Assembly (NCBI GenBank): GCA_015680685.1
Contig: MNCI01015850.1
Coordinates: forward strand, 249,794 to 313,793
DNA from: Gnetum montanum
Taxonomy: Eukaryota; Streptophyta; Gnetopsida; Gnetales; Gnetaceae
DNA length: 64,000 nt
Direction: 5' to 3'
In this document: in pieces, positions 45,590 to 57,879 of the stretch
Layout: the number at the start of each line of letters is the position of its first letter
How positions within the stretch are numbered: the stretch's first letter is position 1
Position numbers and translations under genes: made by a program
Notes under the pieces: generated by a model
What the model was told of the DNA's origin: nothing
What the model saw: the letters and a program-made list of their open reading frames with translations, nothing else
The model's database searches: none

Positions 45590-46679
45590 CAAGAATGAAA
45601 ATGAAAATTACAACATACAGGATGCTTGCAAGATTACTAGCTAGTGTGAAACAACATCCACTATGTCCACCATGAACATTGGACTGGTATGAGTATCGAT
45701 ATCCATGCATCTTAGCAAAGTTACAAAATTTGGATGCTAATGTCTTGTGCCTACAAGAAGTCTTGCCATGAGAATTTCTATCCCAATTACAACTAGACTT
45801 AGAAATTATGGGATACAAAGGTATATACAAAGAAAAAGATTGTTGTAGAAGTTCTGCTTTCAAACCATACAAATTAGCCTATTGCAAAAATCACAACATG
45901 GATGGTTGCGTGATCTTTTGTAAAGAAGCTAAGTTTGAATTAGTACAAGATTTAAATGGAGTTTAGAAGATATGATTTTTGAAATCCTAGAACTTTAAAT
46001 CATGGAAAAGAAAGAATGATAAAGGTTCTAGAGAAGCCACATAGCTTTTTCGGTGATGCTAAAAATTGAATTATTAAAAGGTATATACATGCATAGTTAA
46101 CACACATTTAATTTCCAAATCAACATGTCCAGATGTTATACTATGCCAAGGAGCATACTTAATTAAGCAAATAGAGGAAAGTTTGAAGAATAAGTTTTCC
46201 ATAAGATATACCAATCTGGTGTCAATTGTTCTTTGTAAAGACTCTAATGCAAAATTTGGAAGTAGTGTTTATCAATTATTAAAATATGGATGTGTAAAAG
46301 AATTTTGGGAAGATGAACCTGATTTGAAGAAAATGTTTCCATTAATTCAACATGCAATTCCATTGGCTAGTGCATATTCTACTTACTTCAAATCTTCAAT
46401 AGATAAATCAAATCCCAAAATTTATGAACAAATGATGTTGATGAATGGTACTCATCAAGAATCATAATTTAGTAATTACTTTATCATGATTAATGAAGAT
46501 TTGTCAACAACATTCTTCATTGAGTCTCTAGATTATATTTGGTATGATGTCTGATTTTTCCAAGTTACCAAGTTACTAGAGTTAATTTCTAAAGAAGAAA
46601 TTGAAAAAAATCAAGATCAAGCCTTTCCATCCTGAACAAGACCATTCGATCATATATCGCTTATTGTAGAACAATAATT
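45590..46679 (+). pseudogene. CCR4-like deadenylase (EEP nuclease) pseudogene, intronless
   Basis: CCR4-type proteins are poly(A)-shortening exonucleases of the endonuclease/exonuclease/phosphatase fold. The plus strand, with stops ignored, gives the domain in order: KITTYRMLA (the YNMLA start strand, its Asn now Arg) near 45600; NLDANVLCLQEVLP near 45735, keeping the metal-binding Glu; a GYKGIYKEKD segment near 45815; MDGCVIFCKEAKFELV near 45900; IVNTHLIS near 46100; KDSNAKFGSSVYQLL (GDFN..P.S..Y) near 46240; FIESLDYIW near 46520; and PFDHISLIVEQ (the SDH end) near 46650. Internal stops near 45665, 45780 and 46465 and the lost Asn make it non-functional. No intron-like breaks remain, so it is a cDNA-derived copy. 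The parent gene could be a CCR4-homolog-4 or a related group. Confidence 0.78.
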
Positions 46680-46989
46680 ACTTCCATTAATCTCTAAGGT
46701 TGATCAAGATTAGGAAGTATCTTAACCTTAATTTTCTTTTATAATCTTATAATTTCTTTATTTTTTAATTTATATTTTAATTAGATAAGTAAAATTTCTA
46801 TGGTAATGTAAGTTAAGAATAAGGATTTTCCCTACCTTCACTTAGATAACTAAATAGGAGTTGCACTTTGTGTAACCCTAATTAGAACTAGTGATTGGTG
46901 TTTGGTAGATCCCTAATTCAACTCTTTTTATTGTCTTAGAAAATGAGCTAAGTATTGATAAAAAAATATTTAATACTTATATACATTCT

Positions 46990-46992
<3 letters not shown>

Positions 46993-47023
<31 letters not shown>
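46993..47023. repeat. (AT)n microsatellite
   Basis: About 15 AT repeats inside element E. Confidence 0.95.
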
Positions 47024-47025
<2 letters not shown>

Positions 47026-47149
47026 CAGAATAAGAGACAAATTCAAGCCCAAAGGAGAAATCAAATTAATGGAGCATAGGATCATAAAAGGAGCATTGGA
47101 GCTAGAAAAAGATACTGAATGTGTCATTGTTCAAGGATGAATAAAACCT

Positions 47150-47162
47150 AAGGGGGATAGAT
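47150..47162 (+). other. Element E polypurine tract
   Basis: AAGGGGGATAGAT abuts the 3' LTR start TGTAATATCC. Confidence 0.8.
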
Positions 47163-47736
47163 TGTAATATCCCCATTTCCAAATGGTATAGCTACATAAA
47201 AAAGATTATGTCTCTTCATAACAAGTATTGTGATTATCATAACAAGACCCCAAAGAGAAGTTGTAATCAAGACTTGAAAGGGCATGTTGTAATAAGATAC
47301 ATGTCTCTTGAGGTGACCTTTGGGGGTTTGACCTGAGATATTTATACCCAAGCATAGAGGCCATATCAACATGGAGTTGTAGAGCTAGTAAAGGAAAGTA
47401 ACAAGCATTCGGTGAAGTGGGACATAAAAGAAGACTGGCCATCCCTTCTAGCTAATTGTAGGCCTAACTATGGTGGTAGTGCTGGATTACCTCTAAGGGA
47501 TAAATGCTAAAGAAAAAACCCAATGAGGAACACTCTCTAAGCATGATCCAAATACGCTATTATGCATCAATAAAGCATTCTTCTATTTTTCCTTCTGCAT
47601 TTTTCATATTATTTTCTTTAATTGTAATGTCAAATGTTACATATATTTAACATTTGCTACATTATCATCTTATTCCTAATGTCTAATATAATGTATATTT
47701 GATGTTTTCCATGACATTCAGGAACAACAGGCCACA
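47163..47736 (+). repeat. Element E 3' LTR
   Basis: A 574-bp partner of 42433-43013 that begins TGTAATATCCCC. The last 20 or so bases have drifted (GGAACAACAGGCCACA in place of GGATGGGATGTTACA), but the following TTACT matches the left TSD. Confidence 0.88.
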
Positions 47737-47741
47737 TTACT

Positions 47742-48207
47742 AGTTAGAGATATAGTTCATCTTTATTTTCTAGTCATACAATGCTCACAATGAAATGCAT
47801 AATATAAAAGGAAATTTCATTTTAGAGCATTACTTCACATTCACTAACTCTAATTATGGATATCTAATTTGTGTGATGAAGTGAAGACTAGTCATCAAGT
47901 AGTATTTTATTTATCACTTGACTTATAATCATCATGGATTGGTTTTTAGATAGTAAATCAATATTGTGATTTTTCTTGTTAAGCTTGATGGGTGGTGTTA
48001 AAAATTTGATATATATTATCAAGTTCAATATCTTTAAAATGTTCTATATTATATAACACCCTATAAGTTTGTAGTACATAGTCAAGGTATTAGTACTTGT
48101 TAGTTAAATTTTGTGATACATAATTCAATTATTTACATCTTTTAGTTAATTTTAACTATTCATAATGTCTAGTTGTCCTATTAGCATGACTGTTTCTCTC
48201 AACCTAT
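47742..48207. other. Spacer between elements E and C
   Basis: AT-rich, no recognisable feature. Provides the target site ATATG of element C at its right end. Confidence 0.5.
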
Positions 48208-48212
48208 ATATG

Positions 48213-49078
48213 TGATGAGCAGCGAGTAGTTCCTACGCCCAACCAAACAAATCACAAGCATTGCACTAGCGATCTGGTCAAATTCCATGGACATAGCTTC
48301 TAAATGCATCGATGGGTAAAGATAGTAACTTAGATACATGATTGTTATCTTCTTGGCTCTACTTATGGAAGTTCACTTGTATGGTTAAGTATAAGCCAAG
48401 GCACATGATTTTTATGTATATTTATATTCTATTTGATTTACTCTAAGTGTAAAACAAAGGTAATTAATTGTGAATTAACTAATTAACTATCTAATGCCAT
48501 AATTTAACCATCCTAACATAAGCATCTAGGACCAGCTTCCATGCACATCCTAAACTTGTTATAAATGCTACTAGGTTACCAAGTGTTAGGCTACTAGGTG
48601 AACCAAGTGATAACACCACTAGGATTACCAAGCGTTAATGGTATGTTTGAGGTAGTGGTACTTATGTGTGGTTATTAAGTAGAATAATTAACTAAGAACA
48701 TGAAGGTAAAATGCAAAGTAATAAAGTTCATAAATGGAAACATTAAACTATTCTTAAGTGCTGCAAGGAATTCTAAGAATCTTGTCTTTATTTTCAACAT
48801 ATTAAAGTGTTTAGGTATATTGATGTTCAAATAAGAATCCGTACAATTCTTGAAGTCCTACTATGGGCACTCAGAAAATATTCTAACTTTAACAGAAGAG
48901 AACTACAAGAACTTGGCTACTCTATTGACTTAACATGCCATAAATGTGGTGGATATGTGCATTTATATAGGCAAGACTAAATACTACATCAACGCATCTA
49001 ACCATGCATCAATAAGGCTACATCAACAAGGTTGTGTCGACACATGTGTATCAACATAGCCTATCGAATGATCCATCA
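48213..49078 (-). repeat. Element C 3' LTR
   Basis: Plus strand begins TGATGAGCAGCGAGTAG and ends GATCCATCA. TATATAAA on the minus strand at 48969-48962. Related to 60463-61314 and to the element D LTR. Confidence 0.9.
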
Positions 49079-49120
49079 TACCCCCATTATTGAATGAAAA
49101 CACATCTTCAAGTGAACAAA
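49079..49120 (-). other. Element C polypurine tract
   Basis: Minus strand reads CATTCAATAATGGGGGTA directly before the LTR TGATGGATC, with CACTTGAAGATGTGTTTT upstream in the position of the CTCGAGGACAAGTTTT of B. Confidence 0.8.
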
Positions 49121-49329
49121 AAATGGGATTAATATTTTTACAAAATTATGAAGGTATGGAATTATTGGTTGAATAACTCTGAGTGTTAACTTATACAAAT
49201 TTACAAAGATGACAAAAAATGGATGTCTTGAATAACAAAATTGGACATCCTTTTAAAAATAACCAACAACGATCCTTTAATGGCTGAAGAAGAGGACTAG
49301 ATCAAATAATGCTAGGAGGTGGAGGCTCT

Positions 49330-52110
49330 TAGAGTGCTAAAGGGCCTTGACTAGGCTCTAGCACAAGTGGTGGTGGTGACTGAGGCTAAGGCTATCTTAC
49401 TATAGCTACTACTTTTGATGGTAGCTAAAAGGCATCTAGCAACTCCTTCATCTTCTTCTCCTAACTTTTTGGATCATACACAGTCCACACATTCACCAAT
49501 GTCAGTTGGTACAAGGACATCCCATGGATAGGGCATTGCTGGAAACAAGTCATTTACATTGAAAACCATGCTACAAATTGTTTATGTTCTATGTTGAGTG
49601 TCTTTACAAGGTTCTCGAGTTCATGGTAGTCATTCATCCTCTTGGCTAGGTTCTTAGCAACTAATCATTGATTAGTGAATTATCTCATGAGAACTTCAAG
49701 CTTAACATTAATAATCTCTAGCTTTTGCTTGGTGTCCTTATGGTGCTTGAACTCAACCTCATAGAGGAGGTATGAGCTAGCCACATACTTCTTTAGTTCT
49801 GATGATGACCTTTCAGCTATCAACATTACCAAGTTTCCATAGCAGAGATTGGAAAGCTTTATGTATTTTATCATTTCTTCAATTTGTAGCTCCTTTAGGA
49901 AAATCTCCACTTTGTTGTAGGCATTTAAATCATCAAAGATCAGTTACCATTTTTCACCTATCTATTGGAGCTACTAGAGGGCCTTATTCATTTTCACCTT
50001 GGCTAATTAGATTTATTTCTCATTTACATCCTTGAGGAACCCTACCTAGTCCTTGTACTAATTTTTCACATGTTCAAACTTTATGGTCTCATTTTTCCAT
50101 ACAGCTACCTCAATGACCATTTTCTAGTGAAGTGCTTGAACCTCTTTCATTGATACATTCCTATTTTCAACTGCTAAACTCCTCAAGTCCATGTTCACCT
50201 TAGCAAGCTACTCTTGCTATTATCTCATAAAATTGACCATTTGGTCCTTTTGTTCTTTGACATTGTGCAGGCAATGAATGTATTTGGTCAAGACCAAATT
50301 CTCCCCGCAGACTTGCACTAAGTCTTTATTGGTGTTGAAGGTAAGAGCTTTTGATAAGAACGTGTTGAAGACTACCATCTCCTTAGCATTCTCAGCCTCT
50401 TTTAATCAATTTAGAAGCTCCATGAATGCTTCATCCCATGTGATAGCTTATCTAAGAATGGCAAGATCATCTAATTAGGCTCTTAGTTCTGCAACCTCAA
50501 CAGCCAACCTTCAGTACTAGTTAGTGGCTACCTCGAGTTGGGCATTTGATATGATGAGCTTTCCCATTATTTCTAGTAGTTCTGACTAGGTTGTAGTAAT
50601 TTCCTTTGAGAGATCAAAGATATTTGAAACTAATTGGTCCAACACTTCTTTGTGTTGGGTTGCACTTAGCCTCCTACTTGCCACTATTATGGAAGCATGC
50701 ACATCTCTAAGTGCAACAACATCTAGCATGACTACCATAGGAGCATTTAAAGATTTGTCCACCCTATCGATCATCACTTCTACCATTATTTCCTATTTCC
50801 AATGCTGCATCACCAAGATGTTAGCCCCCTCACCCTTCTCTAGGTACACCAAGAAGGTTTTGGCATTCCCAAAAATTTTAGGGAACTCCTATTATTTAGG
50901 GATGAACATTGTAACCTCTCAAGTACTTAGATTTGATCTCATGATCTCTTGCATTCTTTAGGTAGAAAATAATGGTGCAATTTCTTCCAACTAGCTTATT
51001 GTTCTAGTGACTTCATTAAGATAACTCAATGCTAGTTGGTAGACTAATGGTTTACCAACTTGGTTCTCCTTATTGTTACTACAAGAGTTACTCATGAAGT
51101 TTTTTCATGTGTTCTATGGCTGCATGAGCCTCTAGTGTTGTTTCTCCAATGGGTGGTGGTAATGGCCACTCCTTAAGAAAATTTGTTGGTGCTTTATCCT
51201 TTGTCATCTTCTAACAATAGGTGGTAGGAGCATGATAGATGGTATCATTGGCATAATGAGCTATGCCTCCTATTCTGCAAAGTTTTTTGATCAGGCATGG
51301 AAATGGAAGTGTCTTCCTCACTTGCTCATTTTTGTTGGAATGATTTTCAATATCTAGGAAGATGAGCTGAGGGAGGTTGATAAAAATTTGTTGCTTAGAG
51401 TAGCGCATGCATAGGTGGAGAAGGTAGTGCCTTTGCTAGGCCTCACCATTGAGTTTAGATGGTAGGCTAAAATCTTAAAATAAGCTCTCTACATCTTGGT
51501 TAGTGTGTCGTACTTCTTATGTCTTACCCCATAACATTATTCAATCCACTCCTTTACTTCAGGATCTCCTTTTTTGAGATTTTTGATAGTGTTACCTAGC
51601 TTTTGGCAATTTGAGGGCCTCTGCAATGGCCTCAACCAAATAGGATGCACTAATGTCCTTGATCTTAACAATGGCATCTACCAATGGATTGTTCCAAAAT
51701 AAATAGGTTATTCCCATGTATCACTCCTTGATGGAAGTGAGGATGGGCCACACAGGGGATCCTTGTAGTTGAGTCTTAACGACTTCTAGTGTGAGGTCCA
51801 AGAAGGTGCCAAAGTTATATTTCTAAAGAACAAAACTTTGGACTTCCTTGGAATAGATTCACTCAAGATAGGCCTCAATCAATGTGACCTATAGATTTGG
51901 CCTAGGCCTTGACACCTCATCTTGCTTTGACCAGCCTATATTTGCTATGGGAATCTAACAAAAAGATTCAACTTCAAGCTCCTCCCAAAGAGGTCCTATT
52001 ACATCTATTTATGCTTCACCTTCGTGTGGCTCTTATGGCTACTAGACCTATCCTCTTTTGGGCCACTTCTTCCTTGGTTGGGATGGCCCTTCATCCTATG
52101 GTCTCTTTGG
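49330..52110 (-). pseudogene. Element C extra ORF (post-pol, PF20167-like head and coiled-coil tail)
   Basis: About 900 codons on the minus strand with stops ignored. From the upstream end: a globular part with LDLTLEVVKTQLQGSPVWP (near 51.78 kb) and VDAIVKIKDISASYLVEAIA (near 51.65 kb); then 51408-51211 with FINLPQLIFLDIENHSNKNE and a LPFPCLIKKLCRIGGI block, resembling the 'putative plant transposon protein' domain; then 50786-50586 with a RRLSATQHKEVLDQLVSNIFDL block; then Glu/Lys/Leu-rich coiled coil to 49680 (IKLSNLCYGNLVMLIAE, KQKLEIINVKLEVLMR). Element D keeps the same blocks in the same order on the opposite strand, so this is a fixed part of the family. It sits in the env-like slot, but I see no signal peptide or membrane helix. 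Function unknown. Confidence 0.75.
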
Positions 52111-53960
52111 TTCATCTACAATCACCAACATAACCCAAGATTAGTGTTTTATTTGTAACTATTAATACCTTAATATGTTTTTTTATTTGGGCAAGCTACA
52201 CTTTGGTTGGTTGTGATCATGGTAGATGAATTATTTTATTATTATTTTATCTATTTAGCTACATGAGTTTGTTGATGAGGTTTAACTTAGTGTAAATTGG
52301 TAATTTTAATAATATTTTATTAGTTAAAAATTATGAAGTTAGAAAAATTTTAGAAAGTTTTCCATCATAAACCATAGGTTTGTGGCCCCCATAACATAAA
52401 GCTCACCTTTAGTAGCTTGAGGGTTAAAGAACGAGTGGATTTGGACAAGCGGTTAGGAAGTTATGGCTTCATGAAGGCTCTTTGCTCTAAAAATTGGAAA
52501 AAATTTCATTGTGTTATTAGGAAAATGTGAAAATTTGTCTCACTCTCATTGCTTATTTATAGCATATTTCTCTTGCTTCAACGAGGATGCATTGCACAGC
52601 TATAGGAAAAGTTTTCACATGTAAAAAACTAAGCATAGAGAAAGAGTCTTGTGGTGAAATTGGGGTTCAAAGGAAGCCAAAAAAGCCTAGATTAGTGACA
52701 AAGCATTGAAGAGGGTGTAGAATATGTTGAATACAAAGGAGTGCAAAAACTAAATGTTTTGTGGTGGCAGACAATGAAGTTGAGAGTAAAATGGCTAAGG
52801 GATATGAAAGTTAACTATCCAAGCTAAGGAGTATGCAAGTGGATCCTCCCCATAGTAGGCTCATGCCCTTAATTCCCTTGAACACCCTCACACTAAGGAG
52901 TTTGTAGGCCCTGAGGATGATTAATGGCTATGGATTATGAAAAATCGAATCACCCAAGATACCATCAAAGAAGTGAGACATATCTAAATGGACACATTGA
53001 TGAAACATGATAATAGGCATTAAGATGGCAAATACATTAAAGTGATGATAAAAGAGAGAAGGGGATGGAGTTTCTTAGTCTGATCACATGAAGTCCTTAT
53101 GGAGTTTATGATTAAGGTGATCTTGAAAACATCACATCCTTAGTTGGAATTAAGACCATCCACTTCCAGTGGCTTTGCATTACACTTTAAGACCATTCGA
53201 TCCCTTAGAGCTCATGGATACCCATAAAGATCACCCACCATTCCAAATAGAGAAGAAAATAGAAGAAAAATGAAGAGGGCCTTAGTTAGAGGGGTGCCTT
53301 CAAGTATGGGTAACATGTATCTTCATCCCCATAACTAGTGCTTGTAGCCCATTATTTTTTCCAAGGGGTGTGCTTTGAATTCCCATGTTTTTTTTACATG
53401 GAAACCACATCATGCAAATATATTACTTCTTATTATTGGTAGACGATAGGAATGGTGAAGAATCAATGAGAATACCCACAAAACTCAAGACTATAGGCAA
53501 GTACAAAAGGTATCAAATTCTATTGAAGCCACACCCTTGTCAATTCTAGTTGATTCATTCTAAGTCTAGGGGCATCAAGGTTATGAGTTTGTTCTAATTT
53601 TTTATTTAGAAAGGATCCCATGCTTTAAGAAAAAAAAGAAACACCATGAAGTTTTGAGTGAAATGGGTGGATGTCATGGACTCGTTGCCTTGTACCATGT
53701 GAAAACCAATGTCCCATTATTCAATGCCAAAATTGAATAATGAAATCTAGTTATCAAGTAATTAATTTAGTGATAGAATTTAATTAACCATCATTAATTA
53801 GCATTTTTTTTTTGACATCAAAGTCTCGATGATAATAAAGAAGAAAAAGACATGTAACACATTTCAAATAAAGTAAAATATAAAAGAAACTGTAAAATAT
53901 TTAAAAAATGAGAAATTTATGAAAAATAGTATAAAAATAGTTGAAAAACTAGGGAGTCAA
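52111..53960 (-). other. Element C non-coding interval between integrase and extra ORF
   Basis: About 1.8 kb with no retroelement domain. Conserved block GCAAGTGGATCCTCCCCATA at 52835-52854. Shares sequence with 28385-29600 of element B. The constant presence of this interval argues for a cis-acting or leader role, or for a lost ORF. Confidence 0.65.
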
Positions 53961-56900
53961 TTCGTAGGATGTTAGCATGGATGGCCATCTCCCCAATAAC
54001 TAAGTTGGAGGGGAGAGATCCAAAAGTTTGAGCATGCTTGGCCATTCGTTAAGACATTATTCCTGTTGGTTGTTCTTAACTCTAGCAAAGGCTTAAGTTG
54101 TTGGATGTTGACTAATAACCTTTTTTTCAAGCTATCAAGATGGTATATCATCATGGCCACAGATGGAAAAGTTTCATATATAATGTAAGGGCCCTTCCAT
54201 AGCGTTTTGAATTTAGTATGTTGAGGTACATGCATGGGGTTCTAGTAGAGCACCTTATCTTCTAGTTGAAACTTTACTTTCCTTATTCTAAGGTCATGGC
54301 ATTGTTTGTTATGTGTCTTGTGCAGTTCATTCAATGACAAGGCCACTAATCTATTCTCATCTAGTATGTTGAGATTCATTAGTCTTTCTCTTTGGACTAG
54401 ACTTAGGTCCAAGTCAAGGTCACAAGTTGTTGAAAGTGTATAGAGCTCAACTTAGATAGGAAGAGTTAGAAGTTTCCTGTACACTAACTCGTAGGAAGAA
54501 TAACCAACAGGAAGTTTCCACATTTAAGGATAAGCCCAAAGGAAAACATTAAGTTTACTACTCCAATCCTTCTTATATTTTCTAACTATACGTGTTAGTA
54601 TTTTGGTAATTTCTTTGTTGGTGACCTTAGCTTAACTGTTGGCATGGGAGTGGTATGGAGGTTTTAATATATGTTTAACCCCCAAGCATTGCATGAGCTT
54701 TTGAAGAGTGGCACCAGTAAAGTGTGTTCCATTATCTAAAATTAGTTCTTGTGGCATACCAAACCTATTTACAACATATTATTGTACAAACTATGCTATC
54801 ATAGAGGATAAATACTTGGTGATGATAGTGGCTTTAGTCCATTTGGTACAGTAGTCAATAGTCACATTAATGTAGGTCTTTTCATTTGACATGGGGTTGA
54901 TGGACCACATGAAGTTAATCCCCCAGAGATTAAAAGGCTTTAGTAATTGGATCCACTTTTGAGGCCCTTTTGTAAATGTAGTCATCCCTCCATCATGTTG
55001 GCATCTATCACAAGAATAGAAAAAGTAATGGACATCCTTGAAGATTGTAGGCCAATAATACCCTACCATAAATATCTTAATGATTATTTACCTCCCATCA
55101 TAGTGGCTCTCACAAGGACCTTCATGTGCATTGTGGAGGACTTGAGCTAATCTACATCAAGGACTCAAGTTAATCTACATCAAGGACTCACCATTATTCT
55201 AGGTCATCTACTCAACTCTTGTAAAGATTATCATTGATTTCCATAAAGTGTTTAGCTTGATGAGAAAATTATTGTTTCTTCTTGTGGTTGCATTCCTGTG
55301 GAATTCCTTGTGTGAGTAGGTAGGAGATGATGTACCCATACTAGTTTGTTTCTTTAGGGTTTTGAGAATTAACACTAGCAGAGAGGAGTTTATCAAGAAA
55401 TTGGTCAAACAGTGGGCTCTCTTCCTCCTTGTTGTCCCATCTCAACTAAGACAAGTGGTCAGCCATCACATTCTTAATCCCCCTTTAGTCAACCATTGTT
55501 AAGTTGAACTTTTAAAGGATCATCAATCATTATATGACATAGGGACTATTGGCTTATTCATCATGAATTGAATGGAATTATGGTTAGTGTATACAAAAAC
55601 TTTTTATCTAAGTAGATAGTGTCTAAATTTCTCTAATGTGTACACCACTACCAAAAGCTCTTTTTAAGTGATGGTGTAGTTGAGTTATGCATCCACACTG
55701 CTTTTTCTTATACAATGGATGTAATATGGACGTTTTTGATTGTCCATCTATGTTAGCATGACTTCAAAAACATAATTTGATGCATCTATAAAGATGTGAA
55801 ATGGCATGGACGAATTTGATGCTTGTAGAATTAGGGTTTCTACAAGTTTCTACTTTAACTACTGGAATGCATTTTCACATTCCTTGGTCCAAAAAAATGG
55901 TGCATCTTCTATTGTGGGCTCCAAAAATGGCTTAATGATCTTTGAGAATTTTTCAATGAAGCACCTGTAGTAACCAATGTGACCAAGGAATGACTTCACA
56001 TCTTTTATTTTCTAGATGATCCTTACTTTCTTTGGGTCTACCTTGATCCCTTTATTTGCAATCCTATGCCCAAAGACAATGGCCTCTTGGATCATTAGGT
56101 GGCTTTTTTTCTAATCAAGGCTTAGTTTTGTCTCCACACATCATTTAAGAACTTGCTTAAGGCAATCTAGTGCTTGCTTAAATGTAGCCCCATAGGTAAA
56201 GAAGTCATTCATGAAGACTTCTATCCCACTAGCAATCTACTGCTAGAATATGCTTAGGATCAAAAGTTGAAATGTGGTGGGATCATTACACAAGCCAAAA
56301 GACATCTTTCTATATGAAAAATCCCCCCAATAACTTGTTATTGTTATCTTGGCCTAGTCCTCCAATGCAATTTAGATCTGGTTATATCTACTATAACCAT
56401 CTATAAAGTTGTAGTAATAATGTCCCACAATGGTATCCAGCACTTGGTCCACAAGTGGTAATTAAAAATGATCTTTGTAAGTGGTCATAATCAATAATCA
56501 AAAGTCTATATAGACTCTCCACTTTCCTTCTTTCTTTGGTACAATTATAAGTGGATTGACCCACTCACTATCTACAATGAGGTAAATGAACCGAGCCTTG
56601 AGGAGTTGTTTAATTTTCTCCTTAATGATTTTCTTGAACTTTGGGTTCAAGCATCTTTGCAGCTACCTCTTTGGTTTGATGGAAGAGTCTATATAAATTC
56701 TATGTTGGCATATCCTAGGACTAATTCCTATTAACTCATGATATGACTAGGAAAAGATTATTGGCCATTTTTTCATAACTTTTAAGAATTTCTTCTATAC
56801 AAAAGCAAGTGTGGCATTGATAATAATAGACTTGCCATTATTTAAGAAAGTATATTCCATTCTTGTTGGTAGAGCCTTTAACTAAAGGGGCTCTTGCTTG

Positions 56901-57100
56901 AAAGCTTCAAGAATCTCCAACTCTCCCAAATCGATTTTGCTTTGTTAATCAAAGAGTTGTTGATGCTACCTACTCCAACTTTTCCATGCTTTCAACATAT
57001 GAACTTATGAGACTCTTAGCTAGTTCCATGCATATTATTGATCCAACCTCATTATTTGTGATCAATCACTTGGCACCCTCCTATTTAGTGATTTTTGCAT
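53960..57100 (-). pseudogene. Element C pol: RT, RNase H, integrase (inactive)
   Basis: RT copies element RNA, RNase H removes the template and integrase inserts the product. RT: the catalytic box reads FMNDF (56212-56201), the first Asp of the usual MDD replaced by Asn; the following YGATFKQALDCL is as expected. RNase H: FIDASNYVFEVM near 55775 and LLVVVYTLEKFRHYL near 55630. Integrase: zinc-finger region YYWPTIFKDV then SCDRCQ near 55040; core WGINFMW near 54905 with the first catalytic Asp now Asn, VTIDYCTKW keeping the second, and HANS*AKVTNKE near 54640, where the catalytic Glu is Lys and a stop replaces Gln. The C-terminal FKTLWKGPYIIYE-LDSLKKRLLVN module at 54220-54110 has no chromodomain. 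Many stops are present. Confidence 0.9.
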
Positions 57101-57229
57101 ATAGGTACCCCTAAATCTCTACTTTCTATGCACACTAATTACATGCTTGAAGGGATATGCCTTTGATGGTTCATATTTTTTGCATGCAATGGCACCATGT
57201 GTCATTATACATGATGCATGGAATTCTTT

Positions 57230-57610
57230 TCTTCTTGATCTTTCCAAATTCATATTCCTTGTAAATTTCCAAGAAAATGTTTTGAATCCCCAACCTGGCA
57301 TCGACGGTGCTTAGCCATGCTCTTTCCATGATGATAGGAAAGTCCCTATGTAATTCTTCACATGGTCACCAAGAAATCAACAGGATAGAACCACCCATAA
57401 ATGATGAACACAATGTCTTCCACCAATTCCAAAGGAACAGTGATGGATTGGTCTGCCAACTCCAATCTAATGTTGCTTTTTTTAGTGAAGGTAAGTTCCA
57501 AGCTTTGTACATTTCTTGTGAAATCAAGTTATCTCTAAAACTTAAATCTAAAAGAGCCTTACATGGTTCATTTTTAGTGATCTACAAGTGAATAAAAGGA
57601 CTTCTAGGAT
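57230..57610 (-). pseudogene. Element C protease (active-site motif damaged)
   Basis: Minus strand from 57573 encodes NEPCKALLDLSFRDNLISQE, which lines up residue for residue with NEPCKALLDSGSEVNLISQE of element B. The Asp remains but the Ser-Gly that completes the retropepsin D-S/T-G motif is Leu-Ser. The rest of the fold is frameshifted. Confidence 0.8.
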
Positions 57611-57879
57611 TAAATCTCTTCCTAGGAAGATGTTTAGCCTTGATCCAATTAGTGACTACATGGGTCAACATGATAGTGTGCAATTGGGGATTACTTTGAT
57701 TTAAAGGTAGCTTGATAGGACTTTCAAATATTAACAGATCATAATTAATAGCCATAGATATTTGTGATGGCTTCATGGGGCTATTGGTTCTAAAAAATGG
57801 CCTCTTTTGAGGCTTCAATTCAAGATCACTTTGCTAATGAGTTGATTGTAAGTTTATTGCCATCATAGTATTTCTTTGC

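Larger units (their letters stand above)
42433..47736 (+). mobile_element. Element E: LTR retrotransposon carrying a CCR4-like gene copy
   Basis: 5' LTR 42433-43013 and 3' LTR 47163-47736 in direct orientation; perfect TSD TTACT at 42428-42432 and 47737-47741. A tRNA-iMet-type PBS follows the 5' LTR and a purine tract precedes the 3' LTR, so the element reads plus. The 4.15-kb interior contains no recognisable gag, protease, RT or integrase. It holds a low-complexity His/Thr/Pro-coding region (43.1-44.3 kb), a 45-bp minisatellite, and an intronless CCR4-type deadenylase pseudogene. This is a non-autonomous element with a host-gene copy. Confidence 0.88.

Noticed and set aside
45528-45872. 114-codon minus-strand ORF in element E
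   Set aside because: It is antisense to the CCR4-like copy, which has the recognisable motifs.
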